Positions 42,797-52,477 of a DNA stretch of 55,281 nt are shown here, one piece after another. The notes under the pieces were generated by a model. It did no database searches, was not told the DNA's origin, and saw nothing but the letters and a program-made list of their open reading frames with translations. The DNA is taken from NCBI GenBank assembly GCA_039026915.1, contig JBCCLJ010000018.1, positions 1-55,281 on the forward strand. The letters are read 5' to 3'. The position numbers and the translations under genes were made by a program. Source of the DNA: JBCCLJ01 sp039026915. GTDB lineage: Bacteria; Acidobacteriota; Thermoanaerobaculia; Multivoradales; Multivoraceae. The stretch's first letter is position 1. The number at the start of each line of letters is the position of its first letter.

Positions 42797-45142
42797 TCAG
42801 TATCCGCACTGCGACTGCGCTCCCGCCGAAACGATGTCGTGCTTCTCCTGCTGAGTGATCAGCCCGAGTTGGACGAAACGCTTGGCCGTCTGGGTCAGCG
42901 CTCGCATGTACTGCCCGTGGTTGCGCCACGGACGGCTCATGCCGCGCGGACCGTCGCAGGGCACGAGTTGCTCAATCGAGCAGCCATTACCGGGTGCGAC
43001 GACGGTTCCCGGCGGTGTGAACGGGCAGCGGTCGTGACGGTTGCGAACACCGTCGCCGTCGCGGTCCCTGTCGCAGCGGTTACCGACGCCGTCGCCGTCG
43101 AAGTCGCGCTGTGACGGGTTTGGGCGGAGCGGGCAGTTGTCGACCGCGGTGTCGATGCCGTCCCCGTCGATGTCCAGATCACAAGCGTTTCCGATGCCGT
43201 CGCCGTCGAAGTCCGCCTGGCCAGGGTTGGCAACGAGCGCACAGTTGTCCGCAACATCGTCGATGCCGTCTCCGTCGTCGTCGACGTCGCAGGCATCACC
43301 CAGACCGTCACCGTCGGCGTCGTCCTGGCTCGTGTTCTGCGTCAACGGGCAGTTGTCGGCCACGTCGTCGATGCCGTCACCGTCGACGTCCGCGTCGCAG
43401 GCCTCGCCGATCCCGTCTCCGTCCAGGTCTGCCTGATCCTGATTGAACACGAACGGGCAGTTGTCTTCAGTGTCGTCGACCAAGTCGTCGTCGTCATCGA
43501 TGTCGCAAGCGTCGCCCGCGCCGTCGCCGTCGAAGTCCTCCTGGTCGGAGTTCGGGTCGAGCGGGCAGTTGTCGCCGAGGTCGTCGATGCCGTCGCCATC
43601 CGCGTCCGCGTCACAGACGTCACCGAGACCGTCGCCGTCGATGTCCGACTGGCTCGGGTTTGCGGAGAACGGGCAGTTGTCGATCGTGTCGTCGACGCCG
43701 TCGTTGTCGTCGTCTGCGTCGCAAACGTCGCCGATGCCGTCACCGTCGCTGTCCTGCTGATCGGTGTTCGAGGTCAGCGGGCAGTTGTCGGAGGTGTCGA
43801 GCACGGTGTCGTTGTCGTCGTCCGCATCACAGGCGTCGCCCTCGTCGTCGAGGTCGTTGTCGTCCTGGTCGGAGTTACTGATCAGCGGGCAGTTGTCGAC
43901 TTCATCGTCGACTCCATCATCGTCGTCATCGAAGTCGCAGGCGTCGCCCTGGCCGTCGCCGTCGAGGTCTTCCTGATCTGGGTCGTAGACCGTGGGGCAG
44001 TTGTCGATGTCGCCGCCGACGCCGTCATCGTCCTCGTCGTTCACCGGGTCGTTGGGGTAGTCGTCGCAGACGTCGCCGATTCCGTCGCCGTCCGCGTCGG
44101 CTTGGTCGCTGTTGGCGACGAGCGGGCAGTTGTCCGCAGCGTCTGGCACACCGTCGTCGTCTTCATCGGCTGGGCCGTAGATCATCTCTGCCCATTCGAC
44201 GTTTCCTGCAATGTGGGGCCACGAGAGAATCGTCGTGGAGTTGCTGCCATCCGCGTCGACGACGATCAGATCGTCCGCCGAACCGAAAGGCTGATGACGC
44301 CTCTGGAAGACGATTCTCAGGCCGTCCGGCGAAAAGTGTGTCGACTCGTCTGACGCTGCTGTGCCTGGAACGATCTGCGTCTCGACGCCATTCGAAGGAT
44401 CGAAGGTGGCCACTCGGAAGGGTCTCGAGTAGCCGCTGGCCGCCTTCGCCCAGGTGAGAAGGCTGCCGTCCGCACGTACGTCGATTTGGCTTTCCGTCTT
44501 GCCATCCCCTCCTTGAAGAACCGTGGGTGAGCCAGTTCCATTGAAGCGGAGGATTCGCATGCTCGGGGAGTTGCATGGATCCCCGGTGTAGTAAAGGTTC
44601 CCTGCGGCGTCCATGACGGACACGGACTCCCTGATATCGGATCCGGCATACCAGAGCGAGAGACCACCTTGGAGGTCGAGCTCGTAGATGTCCGAGGCGC
44701 ACTGCCCTGGCCACGTCATGTAGAAGCCGCTGTTGTCGTGCTTCCAGGCGTAGTTCTGGCTGCCTTCGCGGTTGATCGTGAAGAGCAGAGTTTCACTTCC
44801 CGTCGCCAGATCCACCACCAGCAGGCGGCCGTTGCCTGGCCGGCTGGTCCAATAGGCAAGCATCGTTCCATCAGGGCTGACCTTCGGCCGGCCCTGCTGA
44901 CCGGGTGCCGTGAGGAACGGCTCCAGGGCGGTGCCATCGGGATTGACTGCCCAGATGTCGGCGAGTCCATCGGCCGAGTCCTTGGCGGTCACGAACAGGA
45001 TCTTCTCAGTCAATGCTTGGCCAAGCATGGGACTGGCGAGTAGGAAAGCGGCGGCAACTATTGCGAACACTGAGCACACTAGCTCCTTCGCTCGCGGTGG
45101 CAAGTAGCCGTGGCCCTCTGCAAGGTGTCTCTTTGAATTCAC
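42797..45142 (-). CDS. Exported TolB-like propeller + thrombospondin type-3 repeat protein (TSP3-a)
   Basis: A 781-residue exported protein starting at the GTG at 45142 with GGAG six bases upstream. The N-terminus is a signal peptide (VFAIVAAAFLLASPMLGQA). A TolB/WD-type propeller follows (about 45-330), with PKVSPDGTMLAYWTSRPGNG, HFSPDGLRIVFQRRHQP and similar strands. Ten calcium-binding TSP3 repeats and a terminal DRCPFTPPG unit occupy about 335-700. The last 75 residues share the Cys-containing C-terminal domain of TSP3-b. Only the first domain differs between the two, so they look like variants of one design. It lies 92 bases after regulator A, its likely partner. Confidence 0.88.
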   Translation of the reverse strand: MNSKRHLAEGHGYLPPRAKELVCSVFAIVAAAFLLASPMLGQALTEKILFVTAKDSADGLADIWAVNPDGTALEPFLTAPGQQGRPKVSPDGTMLAYWTSRPGNGRLLVVDLATGSETLLFTINREGSQNYAWKHDNSGFYMTWPGQCASDIYELDLQGGLSLWYAGSDIRESVSVMDAAGNLYYTGDPCNSPSMRILRFNGTGSPTVLQGGDGKTESQIDVRADGSLLTWAKAASGYSRPFRVATFDPSNGVETQIVPGTAASDESTHFSPDGLRIVFQRRHQPFGSADDLIVVDADGSNSTTILSWPHIAGNVEWAEMIYGPADEDDDGVPDAADNCPLVANSDQADADGDGIGDVCDDYPNDPVNDEDDDGVGGDIDNCPTVYDPDQEDLDGDGQGDACDFDDDDDGVDDEVDNCPLISNSDQDDNDLDDEGDACDADDDNDTVLDTSDNCPLTSNTDQQDSDGDGIGDVCDADDDNDGVDDTIDNCPFSANPSQSDIDGDGLGDVCDADADGDGIDDLGDNCPLDPNSDQEDFDGDGAGDACDIDDDDDLVDDTEDNCPFVFNQDQADLDGDGIGEACDADVDGDGIDDVADNCPLTQNTSQDDADGDGLGDACDVDDDGDGIDDVADNCALVANPGQADFDGDGIGNACDLDIDGDGIDTAVDNCPLRPNPSQRDFDGDGVGNRCDRDRDGDGVRNRHDRCPFTPPGTVVAPGNGCSIEQLVPCDGPRGMSRPWRNHGQYMRALTQTAKRFVQLGLITQQEKHDIVSAGAQSQCGY
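43022..44177 (-). repeat. Tandem thrombospondin-3 repeat array in TSP3-a
   Basis: About 1.15 kb encodes ten DNCP/DxDxDG repeats in steps of mostly 108 bases. The first part up to about 43985 parallels the array in TSP3-b in order and sequence, which indicates that the two genes arose by duplication. These are coding repeats. Confidence 0.85.
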
Positions 45143-45234
45143 ATTCTTCTCCCCATCGCTCCCACCGGTGAATTCCGGGGCAAGCGCGGAGAAGGTGCTC
45201 TGGCGCCAAGTGGCAGGGCAAGGGATCTACCGAT

Positions 45235-47286
45235 CTATGGCGATAACTGCCGATCTCTCGCTTTCAGGTGGGCGATCTCCTTGCGAAGACGCCGTGCTCT
45301 TTCTTGGAAGTGAGGCATGTGGGCCCGCACTTGCATGAAGAGGAACTGCTGCTCGCTCGCCTCGATCTCAGCTGTCTCGAGAACGATCAACGCTTCCTCG
45401 TACTGGCCGAGATGCAGGTGGAGCTCGGCAGCGAGACCGCGAAGAAGCGGTTTGGTCTCGGAGGCCTGTTCCTCGAGTTCCACTTCTACTTGGCGAAGAA
45501 GAGTCGTTGCCTCTACTTCGTCCTTCTGCATCTCCAGCCACCAGTAGCGGTATTCGTCCCGCCGGAGAGATGGGTCTTCGAGACTCAGTGCCCACGGCGC
45601 AGGCCTCGCGCATTGCCAGCGAACGAAGGCGTCGAGCCAGATGTGGTCTGACTCAGTAGTGCCCTGGAACCTAAGCAGCTCTGCCTGCGCTTCGTCGCAC
45701 TGTTCGAGCAAGACTCTTGCGTAGGTGAGTGCAGTGAGCGAGTCCGTCGCCGGGCGTCCGCCATTCTCCCGGCGAGTGTCGAGCCTTAGCGCCCTCTCGA
45801 GATGAGGAAGAGACTCCCTGGTCCGTCCCTCAAGCAGTAGTTTTCGCCCTACCGTGTAGTGCAGCTCGGCCTGCTCTTCCGGTCGGGTCTCCCCAAGCTC
45901 TTGAACCACTTGTCCGACTTCATTCATGCGCCCTAAAGCTACGAGGCCGACGGCTCGCTGCAGTCCAAGCGAGTAGCTGAGAACTTCGAGTCCCTCCGCT
46001 TGCACTTCCTGCTGCTGGTTGAGGAGCCGAACTTGGAGCGCTCCTAGCTCCTCGGCGTCTCGGCGGCGAAGTCCCTTGTAGTTCTTTTGCAGGAGTTCGA
46101 AGGCTGCGCGCGAGCTCTCTTCGACTCTGGGCTGGCTCTCGGTGGGAATGCCTAAAGGAAGGCCGTTCCAGCCCAAGACCGTCGGCTCTCCGATCGCGAA
46201 GTGCAAGGACTTTCTGCTTTTGTCGACGCGAAAGCAGTCAGGGGAACAGAGTCCCGGTGGTAGCAAGGCAGTCCAATGGAGGCTTGACCAGTTCAAGGGC
46301 CTATTTGTTATGCCGGGTCCTCGAGCCTGGCGCTTCGGGAAGCCTTGGGTCGGTTGCACCCGCACGGAGTGCACGGCTGTGAACCAACCGAGCCGATTCG
46401 AGATCTGCTGAAACAGCAACTCGTCCTGGCCGCTCCCGTCGAGGTTCAAGTGACCAAGGAGTCGCAAATGACCGGCCGTTTCTAGGACAACTTTGTGAAT
46501 GGCGCGGCCCGGGTCATAGAACGTCGCGAACGAGGGGAAGTTGGGCCGGTGAAAGTAGATGACGAGAATCTCGTGGATTCCGTCGCCGTCGAGATCTGTT
46601 CGGTGCGGCCGACCCGTGTACGTCTTTGAGTACTCGTGGAAGGCATCGCTTACCTTGAGAGTGATCCACGAGGTTTCTCCAGTCCTAGGATCCCAACGCC
46701 GAAGCTCCTGCGTGTGCTCCAGGCGAAATCGTCCCGCGTCTCTATTCACCGACCAGACGCTACAGCCGCCGGGGTCCGTTCTCGCGACTACGGAACCGTT
46801 GACCGAGATCTCAGGGTCTTTGTGCAGCAGAGTGCCTCCCCGGTAGATCCCGGCTAGATCGCTCTTCTGGTCTGGAACCCATCGGACCTCGAGATCGCAG
46901 TCTTCACCGGCCAGATCCGGAGGCTCGAAGTGTTGCGGCCCTTCGAGGAGAGGCTGAGCCAGAAAGACCAGATACAGGAGCAGAGCCGCCGAGACTCCAG
47001 CGAGCACAGGCTTGAGCCACCGCTGGCGTGGTGGCGGTTCCGACAAGCTGAATTGGGGTCTTTCCGATGCGGCGCTCGCTGCTCCTTGGGCAAGACCTTG
47101 CTTTTGCCAAGAGCTCAGCCAGGCGTCGAGCTTCGCCGGACTAGCTGAGTAGCGCGGCTTCTCTCCCGAGCCGACGGCGGTGACCGGAAGTCCCTCTTCT
47201 CGGTAGTAGCGCTTGGCGGTGTTGATGGAGACGCCAAGATGAGAAGCGATCTGTTTCCAGCCATCGAGCTTTTGATCGTCTTGCAT
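45235..47286 (-). CDS. Membrane-anchored HTH regulator with exported FG-GAP-like and TPR-like modules (regulator A)
   Basis: A 683-residue one-component regulator. The ATG at 47286 follows GGAGGGA at seven bases; the frame extends to 47307 without a site. The HTH is at about 8-35 (DGWKQIASHLGVSINTAKRY), a membrane helix at about 91-113 (AGVSAALLLYLVFLAQP). The exported part holds the shared module: LDGDGIHEILVIYFHRPNFP, AGHLRLLGHLNLDGSGQDEL and ISNRLGWFTAVHSVRV. The C-terminal half has TPR-like units (AELHYTVGRKLLLEGRTRES). TSP3-a begins 92 bases downstream. The HTH type (GWKxIAxxLGVSxxTAxR) joined to a membrane helix is one I recall from acidobacteria. The signal and target genes are unknown. 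Confidence 0.85.
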   Translation of the reverse strand: MQDDQKLDGWKQIASHLGVSINTAKRYYREEGLPVTAVGSGEKPRYSASPAKLDAWLSSWQKQGLAQGAASAASERPQFSLSEPPPRQRWLKPVLAGVSAALLLYLVFLAQPLLEGPQHFEPPDLAGEDCDLEVRWVPDQKSDLAGIYRGGTLLHKDPEISVNGSVVARTDPGGCSVWSVNRDAGRFRLEHTQELRRWDPRTGETSWITLKVSDAFHEYSKTYTGRPHRTDLDGDGIHEILVIYFHRPNFPSFATFYDPGRAIHKVVLETAGHLRLLGHLNLDGSGQDELLFQQISNRLGWFTAVHSVRVQPTQGFPKRQARGPGITNRPLNWSSLHWTALLPPGLCSPDCFRVDKSRKSLHFAIGEPTVLGWNGLPLGIPTESQPRVEESSRAAFELLQKNYKGLRRRDAEELGALQVRLLNQQQEVQAEGLEVLSYSLGLQRAVGLVALGRMNEVGQVVQELGETRPEEQAELHYTVGRKLLLEGRTRESLPHLERALRLDTRRENGGRPATDSLTALTYARVLLEQCDEAQAELLRFQGTTESDHIWLDAFVRWQCARPAPWALSLEDPSLRRDEYRYWWLEMQKDEVEATTLLRQVEVELEEQASETKPLLRGLAAELHLHLGQYEEALIVLETAEIEASEQQFLFMQVRAHMPHFQERARRLRKEIAHLKARDRQLSP

Positions 47287-47373
47287 CCCACGCTCCCTCC
47301 GCAACACCAGAGTCTAGCGGCCGGAGGTGACCGACAGCTTTAGATGTCACCGCAATAGAGAGCCCTTGATCGA

Positions 47374-48290
47374 AAACAGCGGCCTGAGTGGCAGGACGAT
47401 GATGATGAACAGGGCGCGATGAAAGTGGTCGTTACCGGCACCTGCGAGGATCCCGAGCCGCTACGCAGCCAAGTGAGCGACAAGGCGGGTTGCAAGCGAC
47501 TTGGGAGGCGTTTTCAAGAACCCTGAGGATGAGCTGCCGATGGTCATCGTGTGCGATGTGTGGCTGACAGGGTTCGACTGTCCGCTGGCGCATACGGTGG
47601 AGCTAGACAGACCATTGGCAACTTCATGCAAGCCATCGCGCGCGTCAACCGCGTCTGCGGAGACAAGCCTGGCGGCTTGATTGTGGGCCTTCTGGGATTG
47701 GCCGACCAGCTAGCCGATGCTCTGGCTGCGTACACCCAAGCAGGCGGCAAGGCAAGGTGGTACGCAAGGTTCAGGATGAGGCGGTTCCTGCGAGGCCTCG
47801 TTCGAGAAGCTGCGCGACTTCTTTCATGGCTGCGACTACGAACAGGCACTCGACGCGAGCCCAGAAGGCTTGCTGCCGGTGTATCTACGGGCTATCGACC
47901 ACGACTTCGGGTAGAACGATGGCTGGAAAGGTCTTTGGACTCTTGTCAAGGAGTTGTCCACGGCGTTCGCGCTGGCAAGCCGTTTCAAGAGACGGAGGCG
48001 ATCACGCCGCACTTGGCCTTTTTCTGCGAGTAGTGGCGATGATTCGCAAACGCCTGGCCGACGATAGCGGCGCTGGCATAGGCCACACTCGGCAGCACGA
48101 CATCGACGCGGCCGTTCGTCAAGTGATCCGCGGTGCGGTCGAGGTCAACGATCTGTTCGCCGTTGCGGGGCTTGAAGAAGCGCGTCTCGACATCCGGAGA
48201 GACGAGTTTCTCGGTCGCGTGGCGGCTCTGGAGCAGAAGAACCTCGCCCTAGAGACACTGCGCACTTGGGTCCAGAGCCATACCTGCGTC
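47374..48290 (+). pseudogene. hsdR: Degraded type I restriction enzyme R subunit (C-terminal part)
   Basis: The plus strand holds remnants of HsdR in several frames. The first piece reads EWQDDDDEQGAMKVVVTG, then MVIVCDVWLTGFDCPLAHTV, then, after a frame change, NFMQAIARVNRVCGDKPGGL (the helicase motif VI) and LADQLADALAAYTQAGGKA. Further pieces are FDCPLAHTVELDRP, EGLLPVYLRAIDHDFG, AMIRKRLADDSGAGIG and GLEEARLDIRRDEFLGRVAA. Together they follow the order of the motor and C-terminal regions of HsdR. Frameshifts and stops break it, and the N-terminal nuclease and HsdM/HsdS genes are missing. It is non-functional. Confidence 0.9.
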
Positions 48291-48349
48291 AGTAAACGAT
48301 GTCTAAACGCCCCGACAGGTCTAGTTGCCGGCCTAGCGCTCCCGTGGAC

Positions 48350-50317
<1,968 letters not shown>

Positions 50318-50418
50318 TTCTTTGCTGCGGTGCGCAGGGACGCGTTCTGGTGGGAGGGGTTGGCGTAAGTGGGGAGTCTATTGGAGGTTGATGGCGGCGG
50401 ATATGGCTACGGGGGTGT

Positions 50419-50659
50419 TGTGGGTTGCTGGGGCACGGACTTTGAGCCGGTCCCACGTCGCTGCGCTCCTGGGATGACGCGCGAGGGGGCGTCGCTTCGC
50501 TTCACAGGGGAGGCGACTGCACGAGTACTGAGGAGGAGGGAACTACCGGAGAGGAGAGCACCTTGAAAGGCTCGGGCCTCCCTAGAACGCGTCATCCCAG
50601 GAGCGCAGCGACCACAAGGTGCTTGTGGATGCTGCGCATCCACTGGGTGGGACCGGTCG
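50419..50659. repeat. Paired inverted-repeat element, copy 1
   Basis: A perfect 25-bp inverted repeat (50457-50481 with 50588-50612) encloses 106 bases. The left part (50419-50481) is 63 bases long and recurs with two mismatches at 52145-52207. The right part (50588-50659) recurs in diverged form from 52362. The core word GTCGCTGCGCTCCTGGGATGACG is like dispersed intergenic elements. The gap between the ABC-F and P450 genes holds nothing else. Confidence 0.85.
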
Positions 50660-50746
50660 GCAGCAGGCGCCCCAGCTGCCGGCTTTCGTCGCGCCTGCGC
50701 GAGGCGTTTGCGAGCCCGTCGGGGGCGGCGCTGCCGAGGCCCTCCC

Positions 50747-52057
50747 TCAGATCGGGTGCAGCACCACCGGCACGTCCGCGATGCCGCGAATGAAGTTGTT
50801 CGGCAGCCTCTCGACGTCTCCCGCAACTTCGACTCTGTGGAAGCGCTTCTGGATCTCTTCCCAGAGCACGCGCAGCTGCATCTCGGCCAGGCGGTTGCCG
50901 AGGCAGCGGTGGATGCCGAAGCCGAAGGCGACGTGTTGGCGGGCGTTGGGGCGGTCGATGATGAAGTCTTCGGCGTCCGGGAAGACGGACTCGTCGTGGT
51001 TGCCGGAGAGGTACCACATTACGACCTTCTCGCCCTCTTGGATCGTCTGGCCGCCGAGCTCCGTGTCGCAGAGCGTCGTGCGGCGCATGTGGAGGACCGG
51101 GGTCTGCCAGCGGATCATCTCGGAGACCATGTTGGGAATGAGCCCTGGGTTGTCGCGGAGCTTCTGGTACTCGTCCGGATACTTGTTGAGGGCGAGCACG
51201 CCGCCGCTGATGCTGTTGCGGGTCGTGTCGTTGCCGCCGACGATGAGCAGCAGCACGGTGCCGAGGAAGAGGACCGGGTCTTGGACCATCTGCTTCGTGT
51301 CCTCGCCGTGGGCGAGCATGGAGATGAGGTCGAACTGCGGCGGGATCGCTGCGCGCTCGGCCCAGAGCTGCGCGAAGGTGCCGGCGCAGACCATGAGCTC
51401 GGCCTGACGCGCATCCATGTCCGTACCCTCTTTGCCGGTCACCTGCGGCACGTCGGTCGTGATGTCCGACCAGTGGATCAGCTTGCGCCGGTCTTCGTAG
51501 GGGAAGCCGAAGAGGGTAGCGAGCATCCTCGCCGTGAGCTCGATGGAGACCTTGTCGACCCAGTTGAAGGTCTCGCCGACGGGCAGGTTCTCGAGAATGT
51601 CGACGACGCGTTCGCGGATGAGCGGCTCGAGCTCGGCGAGGTTCTTGGGCGCAACGGCCGGCGTCACCGTCTTGCGCTGGCGCGTGTGCTCGGGCTCGTC
51701 GAGCTGGATGAAGCTCTTGATCTCCATCGCATCTTCGACGGCTTCGGGGTCGACGATCGAGATGCTGTTGCCCGCCTCGGAGGAGTAGATCTGGTGGGTC
51801 ATGTCGACCTTCTTGACGAGCTCGTGGCTCGACACCGACCAGAACGGGCCGTTGGCGCTGTCCGAGAGGTAGTGCACCGGCGCTTCGCGGCGCAGGCGCG
51901 CAAACCACGGCTGCCAGGTGTCCGTCTCGTAGAGCTCGGGTCGGCTGACGTCGATCTCGTCGAGGGGGGTGCTCTCTGCTTGTTCCTGGGCTTGTTCCCG
52001 GGCTTTCTCTTGGGCTTGTTCTTGTGCGGTCGATTGGGCGTCCGCGAGGTGGCTCAT
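50747..52057 (-). CDS. Cytochrome P450, CYP153-like
   Basis: A 436-residue soluble P450 monooxygenase. The haem-binding loop is FGFGIHRCLG with Cys385, the I-helix is VGGNDTTRNS, and the ExxR motif is E313-x-x-R316. The segment between them (NMVSEMIRWQTPVLHMRRTT) and FIQLDEPEHTRQRKTVTPAV strongly resemble the CYP153 family, which hydroxylates medium-chain alkanes and fatty acids at the chain end. It needs ferredoxin and ferredoxin reductase partners, none of which lies nearby. The N-terminus is Gln/Glu-rich without a signal peptide. Two copies of a paired inverted-repeat element flank the gene, which may mark past insertion or simple preference of the element for gaps. Confidence 0.88.
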   Translation of the reverse strand: MSHLADAQSTAQEQAQEKAREQAQEQAESTPLDEIDVSRPELYETDTWQPWFARLRREAPVHYLSDSANGPFWSVSSHELVKKVDMTHQIYSSEAGNSISIVDPEAVEDAMEIKSFIQLDEPEHTRQRKTVTPAVAPKNLAELEPLIRERVVDILENLPVGETFNWVDKVSIELTARMLATLFGFPYEDRRKLIHWSDITTDVPQVTGKEGTDMDARQAELMVCAGTFAQLWAERAAIPPQFDLISMLAHGEDTKQMVQDPVLFLGTVLLLIVGGNDTTRNSISGGVLALNKYPDEYQKLRDNPGLIPNMVSEMIRWQTPVLHMRRTTLCDTELGGQTIQEGEKVVMWYLSGNHDESVFPDAEDFIIDRPNARQHVAFGFGIHRCLGNRLAEMQLRVLWEEIQKRFHRVEVAGDVERLPNNFIRGIADVPVVLHPI

Positions 52058-52144
52058 GGGGTCTCCGGAGGCGGTGCTGGGTGTGGAGGCTTTGGTGTGG
52101 GGCCAATCTTAGTGGGTGTGGGTTTGGCGTTGGGTTGTTGACCG

Positions 52145-52430
52145 TGTGGGTTGCTGGGGCGCGGACTTTGGGCCGGTCCCACGTCGCTGCGCTCCTGGGA
52201 TGACGCGGGAAGGGATGCTCCTGGGCTTTGAGCGGGAGTCGCCCTCCAGATCCGATGAGACTCGCCCTCGAGATCTGCGAACCAAGCTGCTCGCTCGAGC
52301 CACCGCGGCCTGATGGTGAGCGTCGAGACACTGCTTTCCGGCGAACAGCGATGTCCTCTTACGCGTTATTCCAAGAGCGCAGCGACCCTGAGAGTGCTTT
52401 CCGATGCTGCGCACCCACTGGGACGGGGCA
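52145..52430. repeat. Paired inverted-repeat element, copy 2
   Basis: The left part (52145-52207) is 63 bases long and matches 50419-50481 with two mismatches. The right part (52362-52430) matches 50588-50659 less well, with three changes in the 25-bp inverted-repeat arm (52362-52386). The arms enclose 154 bases instead of 106. The rest of the gap between the P450 and CehA-type genes carries no gene. Confidence 0.8.
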
Positions 52431-52477
52431 GGCTCAGTCCGTCCGGCGTGCAGGTCCTCTGTTACTGAGACGGGACC

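Noticed and set aside
38620..44177. Regularly spaced repeats that look like CRISPR arrays.
   Set aside because: The repeats are coding (TSP3 DNCP/DxDxDG units), the period of about 108 bases is a multiple of three and there are no unique spacers or cas genes.
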